NCBI RefSeq assembly: GCF_000424145.1
Contig: NZ_KE384137.1
Coordinates: 186,001-250,000 of the forward strand
From: Butyrivibrio sp. AC2005
GTDB lineage: Bacteria > Bacillota > Clostridia > Lachnospirales > Lachnospiraceae
Reading direction: 5' to 3'
DNA length: 64,000 bases
The notes under the pieces are model-generated. The model saw nothing but the letters and a program-made list of their open reading frames with translations, made no database searches and was not told the origin of the DNA. Numbering within the stretch: position 1 is the first letter of the stretch; the number at the start of each line of letters is the position of its first letter. The translations under genes and the position numbers were made by a program. Below, one piece after another: positions 42,072-52,269 of this stretch.

Positions 42072-44111
42072 TTAATCAACTACTCGTTTGAACTTCTTTT
42101 CTATTTCATACTTACTCATGGAAATAATTGTAGGTCTTCCATGAGGACAATTATAGGGATTATCAAGAGTAAGCAGTTCATCAATAAGCTTTTCCATCTC
42201 AAGCCTGGACATCTTCATATTACCCTTTACAGATGCCTTACATGCCATACCTGCTATTTTGTAATTTATTACATCAGGTGTTCTGTCAAGATTAGTATCC
42301 GAAGCAAGTTCATCAAGAATTTCGGTAAACATTTCCTTTTCGTTCTCACATCCGTACAGATCAATCGGAACTTCCCTTATGGCATAGTCGTTTTGACCGA
42401 AAGGCTCTATATTAAAGCCAAGCTTTTCAAATGCTGAATGATATTTTTCAAATACATCGATTTCCTGAGATGTAAGCGAAACGATTATAGGCGGTTGCAA
42501 AAGCTGAGATGCGGTTTCCTTTTCCTTATATCGCTTTATCAGTCTTTCATAATTTACCTTCTCATGGGCTGCATGCTGATCCACTATGAACATTTTATCC
42601 TTAAAGGCTATAATCCAATAAGTATCAAAAAGCTGTCCGAGAATCTCATACTCATCACGATTATTTTTTGAGAGCATTTTATCATCAAAAAGATCCAGCT
42701 GAAGACCCTTTTCGACAATGATGGCATCCGATCCTTTTATAATAGGGCCTGCAGCTTTACTGTCTTCTTCGGATTTAGGAGGTGTGTGGTCACCAAATAC
42801 TCTTGTCCATACAGCGGACTTCATATTATCTTCAATCACCACAGGTTCCGGAGATATTCCCTCAGCAAATACAGGCTCTGACTCCTTAAGCTTGCTATCT
42901 GAAGTAAGTCTATTTTTTTCAAAGGGTTCAGGAATCTTATTCTCAGTAGTTTTTTCTCCTTTTTCTATTGGCTCGATAACTAAAGAGTTATATTCTTTAT
43001 TCTGTATGGAAGCTCTGGAAGCATTTTGCTCATAGCCTTCATTATTTTTTTTGGACAATGCTTTTACTTTATTTTGAAAAGCTTTGTCTTCCTTCTCATT
43101 CCTTAAAACCTCAGGAATCATTTCATGATTATGCAGAGCTTCTGCTACATTTTTCCTGATAAATTCGTAAACCGCAGGCTGATTGCTAAAGCGTACCTCC
43201 ATTTTGGAAGGATGTACATTCACATCAACAAGCTCCGAATTCATTCTTATATGCACAACACAAAAAGGAAATTTATGCTGCATGAGGTATTCCTTATAGC
43301 CCTCTTCCAAAGCCTTGGATATGACTTTATCCTTTATATATCTTCCGTTTACAAAGTAATTCTCAAAATTTCTGTTAGATCTGTTAAGAGCAGGCTCTCC
43401 GAGATAGCCCTCAATTGTATAGTCACCTTCCGTAACCGATATTGGCACAAGGCATGTAGCAACATCACGACCATATATTCTGTAAATAAGTTCTTTAAGA
43501 TCACCATTACCCGAAGTAATAAATTTGTCATCTCTATTGTTAATAAAATGGAATGATACCGATGGATTGTCCATAGCCATATGTTCCATGATATCTCCGA
43601 CATAAGAGCCTTCTGTCTGAGGTGTCTTTAAAAACTTCTTTCTTGCCGGCGTATTATAAAAAAGGTCTCTGACAATAATTGTTGTTCCGGTAGGTGATCC
43701 GATTTCTTCACATGACTCTTCTTTACCACCATTGATACAATATCTGATACCTGTCAGTTCATCAGCAGTCTTGGTGATAAGTTCAGTCTGTGAAACTGCA
43801 GAGATACTTGATAAAGCCTCTCCTCTAAAACCAAGAGACTTTAATCTGTAAATATCATCAATACTCATAAGCTTACTGGTAGCATGACGTTTGAATGCAT
43901 TTCTGATTTCAGACTTGTCTATTCCGCTACCGTTGTCAGTCACTCTTATGAGGGTTGTACCACCATTTTGAACCTCAACTGTAATTGAAGTAGCGCCTGA
44001 ATCTATAGCGTTTTCAACAAGCTCCTTAACTACGCTTGAAGGTCTTTCAACAACTTCCCCCGCTGCAATCTGATCTATGGTATTTTGATCCAGTTCGAAA
44101 ATTTTTGCCAT
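42072..44111 (-). CDS. mutL: DNA mismatch repair protein MutL
   Basis: A 679-residue GHKL ATPase. The N-terminal motifs ELVENAIDSG, DNGSGI and GFRGEALSSI are intact. The C-terminus has the endonuclease motif DQHAAHEKVNYE and CPHGRP, so this MutL should nick DNA, as in bacteria without MutH. The long linker (about 340-480) is poorly conserved. It is nine bases after mutS and 18 before miaA. Confidence 0.96.
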   Translation of the reverse strand: MAKIFELDQNTIDQIAAGEVVERPSSVVKELVENAIDSGATSITVEVQNGGTTLIRVTDNGSGIDKSEIRNAFKRHATSKLMSIDDIYRLKSLGFRGEALSSISAVSQTELITKTADELTGIRYCINGGKEESCEEIGSPTGTTIIVRDLFYNTPARKKFLKTPQTEGSYVGDIMEHMAMDNPSVSFHFINNRDDKFITSGNGDLKELIYRIYGRDVATCLVPISVTEGDYTIEGYLGEPALNRSNRNFENYFVNGRYIKDKVISKALEEGYKEYLMQHKFPFCVVHIRMNSELVDVNVHPSKMEVRFSNQPAVYEFIRKNVAEALHNHEMIPEVLRNEKEDKAFQNKVKALSKKNNEGYEQNASRASIQNKEYNSLVIEPIEKGEKTTENKIPEPFEKNRLTSDSKLKESEPVFAEGISPEPVVIEDNMKSAVWTRVFGDHTPPKSEEDSKAAGPIIKGSDAIIVEKGLQLDLFDDKMLSKNNRDEYEILGQLFDTYWIIAFKDKMFIVDQHAAHEKVNYERLIKRYKEKETASQLLQPPIIVSLTSQEIDVFEKYHSAFEKLGFNIEPFGQNDYAIREVPIDLYGCENEKEMFTEILDELASDTNLDRTPDVINYKIAGMACKASVKGNMKMSRLEMEKLIDELLTLDNPYNCPHGRPTIISMSKYEIEKKFKRVVD

Positions 44112-44120
44112 TTCTTATGC

Positions 44121-46793
44121 TCAACCTTTCCATCTGTTTTTTAGCTGATTCTGCAGCTTATACAATGTATTTAAGGCATCCATAGGCGTAAGATTTGAAA
44201 TATCGATCTCCTCCAGATCTTTCAAAACATCCTCATCCTTCACAGTATCAAAAAGAGACATCTGTGAAAGATCAACAGTATCATAATGTTTAACAGTTGA
44301 TTTCTTACCGGTATTTTGATTGACTGTTATCCCCTGAACTTTTTCTGTAATATCATTGTCGGATAATTCTTCAGCAATAGCTTTTGCCCTGTCTATTACC
44401 ATATCCGGAATTCCCGCAAGACGCGCAACCTGAATACCATAACTCTTATCTGCGCCGCCTTTTATAATCTTATGAAGGAATACTATATCATCGCCCTTCT
44501 CTTTAACTGCAATACAGTAATTGTTAACATTATCAATCTTACCCTCAAGCTCAGTCAGTTCATGATAATGTGTTGCAAAGAGGGTTCGTGCTCCGAGAAG
44601 CTTTCTGTTACTTATATGCTCTATAACAGCCCAGGCAATGGAAAGTCCATCATAGGTGGAAGTGCCTCTTCCTATTTCATCAAGAATCAAAAGAGATTTT
44701 GAGGTGGCATTTCTTAAAATGTTTGCAACCTCATTCATTTCCACCATAAAGGTACTCTGTCCGCTTCCAAGATCATCAGAAGCACCGACTCTTGTAAATA
44801 TTCTGTCAACAACGCCGATTGTAGCAGATTCTGCAGGAACAAAGCTTCCTATCTGCGCCATAAGAACAATAAGCGCAGTCTGCCTCATAAAGGTTGACTT
44901 ACCTGCCATGTTAGGTCCGGTAATAATTGCAACAGCATGTTTTTTATCATCCAGAAAAGTATCATTGGATATAAACATGTCTGTTCTGTCCAGCATCTGC
45001 TCTATAACCGGGTGACGACCTCCTGTTATTTTAAGAGTTCCCTTATCGGTTAGAATCGGTTTCGTATAATGGTTTCTCTCTGCTACATATGCAAGCGAAC
45101 AATATACGTCAAGTAGAGCTACTCCTTTGGCTGTCTCCTGAATTCTTTCAATCTCCATTGAAATAGAATCTCGTATTTTACAAAACATCTCATACTCAAG
45201 ATTGTTAAGCTTATCCTGTGCATTAAGAATTGTATCTTCAAGCTCCTTAAGTTCAGGCGTAGTATATCTCTCGCAGTTTGTCAGAGTCTGTTTTCTTATG
45301 AAATAATCGGGCACCTTATCCTTGAAGGAATTTGTTACTTCAAAGGAATAACCGAATACATTACTGTATTTAATTCTGAGGTTCTTGATCTCAAGTTTTT
45401 CGCGTTCTTTTGTCTCTAAATCTGAAAGCCATTGCTTTCCGTTACTGCTTGCTTCTCTGAAATGATCAATGTCAGAATCAAAACCATCCTTAATAATTCC
45501 GCCTTCCTTTATAGTAAGCGGAGGCTCTTCTATTATGGCTTTATCAATAAGCTCATAAATATCCTGAAGACTATCTATCTGATTGTAGACACTATCAAGC
45601 GAGACAACATCTCTTAAATCTTCTAAAACTATCTTGATGGCAGGAAGCATTTTTAAGGAATTACGAAATGCAAGAAGATCCCTTGGATTAGCTGTGTGAT
45701 AATTTATTTTTGCCATCAGTCTTTCCATATCATATATGGGACCAAGGTATTCTCTTATTTCATCCCTTGCAATCGCGCTTTTCATAAGTGCTTCAACAGC
45801 TGTCTGTCTCTGAAGAATATCGGGAACCTCAATAAGAGGCTGTTCAACAAAGCTTCTTAGCATGCGAGCACCCATAGCTGTTTTTGTCTTATCGAGCACC
45901 CATAAAAGTGTTCCGCGCTTTTGTTTATCCCGCATTGTCTCTATAAGCTCAAGGTTTCTTCTGGTTGAAGAATCCAAAAGCATATATTTACTATTAATAT
46001 ATGGATAGATATGAATAATATTGGAAAGCTCGTCTTTTTGAAGCTCCATCAGATATTTCAACGTTGCACCTGCAGCAAGAACTCCTCCTGGAAAATCGGT
46101 TATACCAAGACCGGCAAGAGTTCCTACCTTAAAGTGCTTCATGAGTATCTGTTTATTGGAATCCTCATCAAAATATCTGGGATCCAGAGTATTTATTACA
46201 ATACCGCTTCTGTCTTTTAAGAGCTCAATATCAACACCGCTAAGCATAAATGCATCATTACAGATAAGCTCAGAAGGTTGAAATTTTTGAATCTCATCAA
46301 GAATATCCTTTAGCTGATCAACCTCAGTAAGGTAAAAATCACCGGTTGTGACGTCAGCAAAGGAGATTCCGCTTTTGTCATCCGAATAAAAAACACACAT
46401 GAGATAATTATTTTTTGTCTCATCGAGCGCCTGCATATTCAGATTTGTTCCGGGGGTAACCACACGGGTTACATCCCTTTTCACGATTCCTTTGGCTTCT
46501 TTAGGATCCTCGAGCTGTTCACAAATTGCGACCTTATAGCCTCTGTTTACCAGCTTGCTAAGATAGCTCTCGACAGCATGATGGGGAACTCCGCACATAG
46601 GTGCACGCTCCTCAAGACCACATGCCTTACCTGTAAGAGTAAGTTCCAGTTCTTTTGACGCAATCTTCGCATCATCAAAGAACATCTCATAGAAGTCCCC
46701 AAGTCTGTAGAATAATATACAATCTTTGTACTCCTCCTTAGTCTTCATGTAATTTTGCATCATTGGACTAAGCTTATCTATCTGTATTTCCAA
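44121..46793 (-). CDS. mutS: DNA mismatch repair protein MutS
   Basis: A 890-residue mismatch sensor. The mismatch-reading Phe-x-Glu is in RLGDFYEMFF near residue 36; Walker A GPNMAGKSTFMRQTA and the ILDEIGRGTSTYDG Walker B region lie in the C-terminal ATPase. The C-terminal helix-turn-helix ends with LYKLQNQL. It starts the mutS-mutL-miaA-methionine gamma-lyase-like run, 24 bases after miaB. Confidence 0.97.
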   Translation of the reverse strand: MEIQIDKLSPMMQNYMKTKEEYKDCILFYRLGDFYEMFFDDAKIASKELELTLTGKACGLEERAPMCGVPHHAVESYLSKLVNRGYKVAICEQLEDPKEAKGIVKRDVTRVVTPGTNLNMQALDETKNNYLMCVFYSDDKSGISFADVTTGDFYLTEVDQLKDILDEIQKFQPSELICNDAFMLSGVDIELLKDRSGIVINTLDPRYFDEDSNKQILMKHFKVGTLAGLGITDFPGGVLAAGATLKYLMELQKDELSNIIHIYPYINSKYMLLDSSTRRNLELIETMRDKQKRGTLLWVLDKTKTAMGARMLRSFVEQPLIEVPDILQRQTAVEALMKSAIARDEIREYLGPIYDMERLMAKINYHTANPRDLLAFRNSLKMLPAIKIVLEDLRDVVSLDSVYNQIDSLQDIYELIDKAIIEEPPLTIKEGGIIKDGFDSDIDHFREASSNGKQWLSDLETKEREKLEIKNLRIKYSNVFGYSFEVTNSFKDKVPDYFIRKQTLTNCERYTTPELKELEDTILNAQDKLNNLEYEMFCKIRDSISMEIERIQETAKGVALLDVYCSLAYVAERNHYTKPILTDKGTLKITGGRHPVIEQMLDRTDMFISNDTFLDDKKHAVAIITGPNMAGKSTFMRQTALIVLMAQIGSFVPAESATIGVVDRIFTRVGASDDLGSGQSTFMVEMNEVANILRNATSKSLLILDEIGRGTSTYDGLSIAWAVIEHISNRKLLGARTLFATHYHELTELEGKIDNVNNYCIAVKEKGDDIVFLHKIIKGGADKSYGIQVARLAGIPDMVIDRAKAIAEELSDNDITEKVQGITVNQNTGKKSTVKHYDTVDLSQMSLFDTVKDEDVLKDLEEIDISNLTPMDALNTLYKLQNQLKNRWKG

Positions 46794-46817
46794 AACTTTC
46801 TCCTGCTTATAAATGTA

Positions 46818-48281
46818 TTATTCAAAAACTCTTTCCCCTGTATAGTAAAAGCCATGACATTCATTAAGCTTTACATCAACGAATTCTCCAATAAGATCGG
46901 CATCACCGGGGAAATGTACCAATGTATTGTTTGACATTCTGCCTGTTACAAGTGAGGAATCCTGTTCATTTATTTCCTCAACAAGAACACGGTGTGTCTG
47001 TCCGGTAAAGCGTGATGCGCGTTCCCTGGCTGTTTCCTGTACAACCTTTAATAGTCTGTCAAAATTGGGCTTGCTGACAGATTCCGGTACCTGTTCCCAG
47101 CCTGCGGCAGGTGTGCCGGTTCTCTTTGAATAAATAAAGGTGAAGGCATTGTCAAAAGCTGCCTTTCTTACAACATCTATTGTTTCATCCACATCGCTGT
47201 CTGTTTCACCGGGGAATCCAACGATAATATCTGTAGTAATTGAAACATCCGGTATTGCCTGCTTAATTTTGTTTACAAGTAACAGGAAGCTTTCCTTTGT
47301 ATAATGTCTGTTCATCTTCTTTAATATTTCATCAGAACCGGACTGTAAAGGAAGATGTATATGTCGTGCAACCTTTTCATTTTCCGCAATAACTTTTATA
47401 AGATCATCAGATAAATCCTTGGGGTGAGAGGTCATAAAACGAACTCTTTCAATTCCATCTACCTTACAAACCTCTGAAAGCAGTTCAGCAAAGCTTAACT
47501 GCTCATTTTCAGGAAGCCCTTTCCCATAAGAATTTACATTCTGACCAAGAAGCATAATCTCCTTTACGCCGTCTGAAGCAAGATATTCGATTTCACGGAT
47601 AATATCTTTAGGGCTTCTTGAGCGCTCGCGTCCACGAACATAGGGAACAATACAATAAGTACAGAAATTATTGCAGCCAAACATGATATTTATGCCTGAC
47701 TTGAATTTGTACTTACGTACAATTGGCAGATCCTCAACTATCTGATCTGTGTCCTTCCAGATATCTATTATCATTCTGTCAGATTCAAACATTGTATTAA
47801 GAAGCTCTGCGAATTTGAATATATTATGAGTTCCAAATATGAGATCTACATGTCTGTAACTCTTCTGTATCTTTTCTATAACGCTTTGCTCCTGCATCAT
47901 GCAGCCGCAAAGGGCAATTCTCATCCATGGCTTTTTCTTCTTAATACCACCGACATATCCAAGCCTTCCGAACACACGCTGATCTGCATTATCTCTGACA
48001 GTACAGGTATTATAAATAACAAAATCAGCATCTTCGGTCTCAACTTCTTCAAATCCTACTTTGGTAAGAACGCCAAGAAGCTTCTCAGAATCTCTTGCGT
48101 TCATCTGGCATCCAAAGGTAACAACACATGCCGTAGGTTTTCTTCCAAGTTCTTTTTCAAGGTCAGCAACATGTCCTTTGACCTTTTCCATGTACTCAAA
48201 CTGGCGTTTTGTCTCTTCTCCTGCATTTTCAGAAGCTGTATCATGTAAAACTGTATTATTTTTTAAACTTTCTTTACTCAA
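46818..48281 (-). CDS. miaB: tRNA-2-methylthio-N6-dimethylallyladenosine synthase
   Basis: A 487-residue radical SAM methylthiotransferase acting on i6A37 in tRNA. The UPF0004 domain has TFGCQMNARDSE, the radical SAM cluster is CNNFCTYCIVPYVRGRE, and a TRAM domain ends the protein. About 50 N-terminal residues precede the UPF0004 domain, longer than average. The start codon is TTG, overlapping the pepT stop, with ggag nine bases upstream. Confidence 0.95.
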   Translation of the reverse strand: MSKESLKNNTVLHDTASENAGEETKRQFEYMEKVKGHVADLEKELGRKPTACVVTFGCQMNARDSEKLLGVLTKVGFEEVETEDADFVIYNTCTVRDNADQRVFGRLGYVGGIKKKKPWMRIALCGCMMQEQSVIEKIQKSYRHVDLIFGTHNIFKFAELLNTMFESDRMIIDIWKDTDQIVEDLPIVRKYKFKSGINIMFGCNNFCTYCIVPYVRGRERSRSPKDIIREIEYLASDGVKEIMLLGQNVNSYGKGLPENEQLSFAELLSEVCKVDGIERVRFMTSHPKDLSDDLIKVIAENEKVARHIHLPLQSGSDEILKKMNRHYTKESFLLLVNKIKQAIPDVSITTDIIVGFPGETDSDVDETIDVVRKAAFDNAFTFIYSKRTGTPAAGWEQVPESVSKPNFDRLLKVVQETARERASRFTGQTHRVLVEEINEQDSSLVTGRMSNNTLVHFPGDADLIGEFVDVKLNECHGFYYTGERVFE

Positions 48282-49549
48282 ATCTCAAATTCTCCATATA
48301 TACCGCAAATTCCAAGTATTATATCTACGGTTTTTCTCATTTCACTAACAACTGCAAATTCGTATCTGCCATGATAATTATATCCGCCTGTGCACAAATT
48401 CGGACAGGGCAATCCCTTATAGGAAAGCATAGCACCATCGGTGCCACCTCTTATCGGTACATCTATGGGAGTTATTCCGAGCTCCTCCATCACCTTCTTT
48501 GCATTATCTACAAGATGCATGTGAGGGCGAATTTTCTCTATCATATTGTAATAGGAGTCCTCCATGGTTAATTCAACTGTTCCTTCACCGTATTTTTTAT
48601 TTAAAAACTCTACAATATTTCTGACCATTTCCTTTTTAACTTTAAATTTCTCCATATCATGGTCACGAACAATATAATAAACTACTGCCTTCTCGCAAGT
48701 TCCTTTCATCATTGTAAGATGGAAAAATCCCTCTCTGCCTTCTGTATACATAGGATTTTCAAAGGCGGGAAGCATTGACTGGAACTCATAGGCAATGAGT
48801 GTGGCATTTAGCATTCTGTTTTTGGCATCACCCGGATGAACACTTCGTCCATTAATGATAAGTTCAACTTCAGCAGCATTAAAGTTTTCGTATTCAAGAG
48901 TTCCCAGGTCTCCACCGTCAACTGTATAAGCAAACTGAGCACCAAATCTTTCAAGATCGAAATGATCCGTTCCTTCCCCAATTTCCTCATCAGGAGTAAA
49001 AGCAATCTTTATCTCACCATGCTTAAGCTCGGGATTTTTGAGAAAAGTCTCTGCCATGGTCATAATCTCAGCAATCCCTGCTTTGTCATCTGCACCTAAA
49101 AGGGTTGAACCATCAGTAACTATAAGATCTTCTCCTGTTTTTTCTGTAAGCACAGGGAAATCCTTGGGTGAAAGTATATATTTGCCATCTTCTGAAAGCT
49201 TAATATCACTGCCATCATAGTTTTCTACGATTCTGGCATTTACATCTTTTCCGCTTACAGCATCTGAGGTGTCCATATGTGATATAAATCCGATTACAGG
49301 AGTATTTTTTGGACTGTCATTTGTGGCAGGAATTGTTGCATAAACATAGCAATGCTCCTGATCGTAGAACACATCAGAAGCACCCATTTCCATAAGCTCC
49401 TTATACAAGAGCTTTGCAAGATCATGTTGTCCGGGAGTAGAAGGACTTTTATTTGTATGCTCATCTGACTGAGTATCTATTTTTGTATACCTTATGAATC
49501 TCTCTATAAGATCCTCGGGTTTATTTTTTATTTCGCAGCTTAATTTCAT
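48278..49549 (-). CDS. pepT: Peptidase T (tripeptide aminopeptidase)
   Basis: A 423-residue di-zinc M20 peptidase releasing the N-terminal residue from tripeptides. Metal ligands are in ISHMDTSD, GADDKAGIAEI and FTPDEEIGEGTDH, and IRGGTDGAML is the substrate loop. The ATG at 49549 overlaps the upstream stop by four bases (ATGA) and gives the family N-terminus. With miaB overlap downstream, the three genes are translationally linked. Confidence 0.95.
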   Translation of the reverse strand: MKLSCEIKNKPEDLIERFIRYTKIDTQSDEHTNKSPSTPGQHDLAKLLYKELMEMGASDVFYDQEHCYVYATIPATNDSPKNTPVIGFISHMDTSDAVSGKDVNARIVENYDGSDIKLSEDGKYILSPKDFPVLTEKTGEDLIVTDGSTLLGADDKAGIAEIMTMAETFLKNPELKHGEIKIAFTPDEEIGEGTDHFDLERFGAQFAYTVDGGDLGTLEYENFNAAEVELIINGRSVHPGDAKNRMLNATLIAYEFQSMLPAFENPMYTEGREGFFHLTMMKGTCEKAVVYYIVRDHDMEKFKVKKEMVRNIVEFLNKKYGEGTVELTMEDSYYNMIEKIRPHMHLVDNAKKVMEELGITPIDVPIRGGTDGAMLSYKGLPCPNLCTGGYNYHGRYEFAVVSEMRKTVDIILGICGIYGEFEI

Positions 49550-50166
49550 ATTCTCGTGCTCTCCTCTAATTCTCGCTTCCATCTTCCTTTATCTTTCCCT
49601 TTGAGGAAAATTTCTCTGATATATTTAAATGTCGCTGTTTCACCTTGTTCGCCAAGCATATTTAAGAAAAATTCAAGCTTGTTAAGCGTATCGGGATGAA
49701 CCAGATTCTTTAGAATATGTTTTTCTCTCTCATAATATTTCTGAGAGTCCCAGGAATCATATTCATCCCCTCTGTAAGTCATACATGCAGCTACTCGGTC
49801 TGCTATCATTTCAGCAACATATTTGTCAGGCATGGGACAGGGAACAACCCCATTATTCTCCATACCGTTTACTTTATAAAAATCTATCCAATATTCAAAA
49901 TGATGCTTATTCTTTCCTTTGTGATGGAGCCAGGTTTTGGAATATCCAAAAAGCTCACGTTCCCTGGTATTGGGAGATCTCGTACCCTGATAGTATCTTG
50001 CACCGTTCCAGAATTCAGCGGGCGAATACTTCGACAAATCGTGTGTGAGTCCCTGATAGTAAAGCCCCATTTTGAAGCAATGTTTCCTTACCAGATGCCT
50101 GTGCTTCGTTATTGTTTTAAAATGAAGCCAGGTACTCTTCAGTGTTATTTTATCGTTATTTTCCAT
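49546..50166 (-). CDS. DUF5662 family protein
   Basis: A 206-residue soluble protein of unknown function. The conserved start STWLHFKTITKHRHLVRKHCFKMGLY, THDLSKYSPAEFW and WLHHKGKNKHHFEYW with several His and Asp suggest a metal-binding helical bundle. I match it to DUF5662 from memory. It overlaps pepT by four bases and stands seven bases after the GlgX-like gene. Confidence 0.75.
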   Translation of the reverse strand: MENNDKITLKSTWLHFKTITKHRHLVRKHCFKMGLYYQGLTHDLSKYSPAEFWNGARYYQGTRSPNTRERELFGYSKTWLHHKGKNKHHFEYWIDFYKVNGMENNGVVPCPMPDKYVAEMIADRVAACMTYRGDEYDSWDSQKYYEREKHILKNLVHPDTLNKLEFFLNMLGEQGETATFKYIREIFLKGKDKGRWKRELEESTRI

Positions 50167-50173
50167 ATCTGTT

Positions 50174-52135
50174 TCACTTTGTGGTTTTCTTCGTATTCTT
50201 TTTTACAGGTTTTCCGACTCCGATAAGAATTTTTACAGAGCGCTCACTGCAATCAATCTTCGTTTGATCCTTAATCGCACTCATTTTGAAGTTATCTGAT
50301 GGTTCATCAGTATCGTTAAGAACCTGCCACTTCATCCCGTCAGGAAGCTTGGGAAGTGCAAATGTTACGGGATTCCAATGCATATTATACGCAATATAGA
50401 AAAAGTCCTGTTCCTTTTCTTCCTTTTCATATAATCCGCAGTATAACATTCCTATACTGTGACTATAATTTGATAAATCCGGGCGCCATGCTTCAATTCC
50501 GTGATAAGAAAGGTCTGGATATCCGCACGCTTTATAATCCATAAGCTTAAAAGCCTTGGACTCATGAAGAATCTTATACTTAAATCTAAGAGTTACCAAA
50601 AACTTTAGATAAGAAATTATTTCCTGATTGGAAGCCTTCTCAGCCTGACTCCAGTCAATCCATCCGGTAGCATTATCCTGACAATATGGATTATTATTGC
50701 CATCCTGTGAGTTACCAAACTCATCGCCACCGAATATCATCGGTGTTCCCTGCGAGAACATTAACATTGTAAGTGCGTTTCTAATCTGCTTTGCTCTGAG
50801 ATTAAGAATGACAGTTCTTCTGGTACGCCCCTCCATGCCACAGTTCCAACTCAGATTATTATCTGTACCATCGCTGTTATTCTCACCGTTGGTCTCATTT
50901 CTCTTATGCTCATATGAAACAAGATCTGCCAGTCTGAAGCCTTCATAATCGCACAAATAATTTATAGTACCGGCATTTTCCGAATTTTCAAGCATAACTC
51001 TGATAAAATCACCAAGTGAATTATCATCCCCCTTAAGGAAACGTCTTGAAGCATACATGAAATCAGGCTTAAATTCCGCAAGTGTACGTACTTCAGGCTT
51101 TTTACCGCAATACAATCTTCCGTAATCAAAACCGTAATACCATATTTTCATATCTGAAAGTGCAGGATCGGCCGCAACCATACCAGGTGCAAGATAGCTT
51201 CCTTTTAAATGAACACCGTCTATATGATAGTTAAACACCCAGTGTCTTATTGCTGCACACACCAGATTTTCCTTGGCATCATCCTCAAAGAAAAACTGCA
51301 TAATAACCTCGAGTCCGTTTTTATGCATTTCTTTGACCATATCCTTGAATTCAAGGTCAGCATTCTGCGTATCCATAGCATACGCAGTCCTCGGAGCAAA
51401 ATAATATCCTTCCTTAAAGCCCCAGAAGTTTATCTTTTGGCGAACAGAATTGCCGTTTTTTATAGATCCGTTCTCACTGTATAAAACTTTCCCACTGGTT
51501 CCGCCGGAATGCAAAAAAGAACCTTCAGGCATATTACCACTGTTTGAGGTATTTCCTGACTTGGGTATTTCAAGAACATTCATTTCATATGAAGGCATCA
51601 GCTCAACAGCTGTAACACCAAGACTTTTTATATATGGAATTTTTTCTATTATTCCCTTGTAAGTGCCACGTTTTTTCAGGTCTATACCGCTGGAAGGGCT
51701 CTTTGTATATCCTCTGACATGAAGTGTATACACAAAGGAATTCTCATATTTTGTTCTGGGAAATCTGTCAGCCCCCCAGTCATAGGCAGAAGCATCAAGC
51801 CTGCATCGACAATCCTGAGGTTTTACATTCTTACCCCATTTTTCGAAGCCCTCAATGTATGTTGCATAAGGGTCAGCAAACAAATTTCCGTTTTCATATA
51901 GCATATAGCCGGTAAATTCATCAGTTTCACCGGTTATAGTTGCGCAAAAAAGTTTTCCATAGCGAAAGCTTTCAGAAAAAGTGACAAGGACACCGTCCTT
52001 ATCGTTTTTCTTAAAAAGAACAATACCGCAGTTCTTTTTACCCGTGTATGATGCACAGACACGTATTCCTTCTGATGTTCTTGTAACTCCCATAGGATAA
52101 GGCTGGGAGGATGCCAATTTAAGAATGTTTTTCAT
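50174..52135 (-). CDS. GlgX/isoamylase-like GH13 pseudoenzyme
   Basis: A 653-residue protein with the full length of a glycogen-debranching GH13 enzyme: CBM48-like N-terminus (about 15-105), the barrel, and NGENNSDGTDNNLSWNCGMEG plus FGGDEFGNSQDGNNNPYCQDN as in GlgX. The catalytic residues are gone: region II reads GVHLK where FRFD holds the nucleophile; region III reads KIWYYGFDYG where active enzymes have the acid Glu in IAE; region IV reads LCDYEGF in place of TAHDGF; region I is also lost (MQFFFED). Loss of all sites with conserved flanks suggests a non-catalytic glycan-binding or regulatory role. An extended -10 promoter is upstream. Confidence 0.8.
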   Translation of the reverse strand: MKNILKLASSQPYPMGVTRTSEGIRVCASYTGKKNCGIVLFKKNDKDGVLVTFSESFRYGKLFCATITGETDEFTGYMLYENGNLFADPYATYIEGFEKWGKNVKPQDCRCRLDASAYDWGADRFPRTKYENSFVYTLHVRGYTKSPSSGIDLKKRGTYKGIIEKIPYIKSLGVTAVELMPSYEMNVLEIPKSGNTSNSGNMPEGSFLHSGGTSGKVLYSENGSIKNGNSVRQKINFWGFKEGYYFAPRTAYAMDTQNADLEFKDMVKEMHKNGLEVIMQFFFEDDAKENLVCAAIRHWVFNYHIDGVHLKGSYLAPGMVAADPALSDMKIWYYGFDYGRLYCGKKPEVRTLAEFKPDFMYASRRFLKGDDNSLGDFIRVMLENSENAGTINYLCDYEGFRLADLVSYEHKRNETNGENNSDGTDNNLSWNCGMEGRTRRTVILNLRAKQIRNALTMLMFSQGTPMIFGGDEFGNSQDGNNNPYCQDNATGWIDWSQAEKASNQEIISYLKFLVTLRFKYKILHESKAFKLMDYKACGYPDLSYHGIEAWRPDLSNYSHSIGMLYCGLYEKEEKEQDFFYIAYNMHWNPVTFALPKLPDGMKWQVLNDTDEPSDNFKMSAIKDQTKIDCSERSVKILIGVGKPVKKNTKKTTK

Positions 52136-52167
52136 CGGTTTTCCTTTTTTACAATATACGACATAGT

Positions 52168-52176
52168 ATTATACCA
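52168..52176 (-). promoter_or_regulatory. Extended -10 promoter of the GlgX-like gene
   Basis: TGGTATAAT on the minus strand (TATAAT at 52173-52168), about 33 bases before the ATG. No good -35 is visible. The same GTGGTATAAT core precedes radC. Confidence 0.6.
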
Positions 52177-52195
52177 CAATTCGATATATTTTTAG

Positions 52196-52238
52196 ACAAA
52201 AACAAGAGGTAGCAGGGAAAAAATATCCATACTACCTC
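52196..52238 (-). terminator. Terminator after the DUF1292 gene
   Basis: A seven-pair stem (52238-52232 with 52212-52206), with extra pairs inside, is followed by TTGTTTTTG on the minus strand. Confidence 0.7.
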
Positions 52239-52269
52239 GTATAGTAAAAACAATCTCTTAATGATCTTC

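Noticed and set aside
43125..43556. A 143-codon plus-strand frame inside mutL
   Set aside because: mutL is certain in the opposite frame and the translated product shows no domain or plausible start signal.
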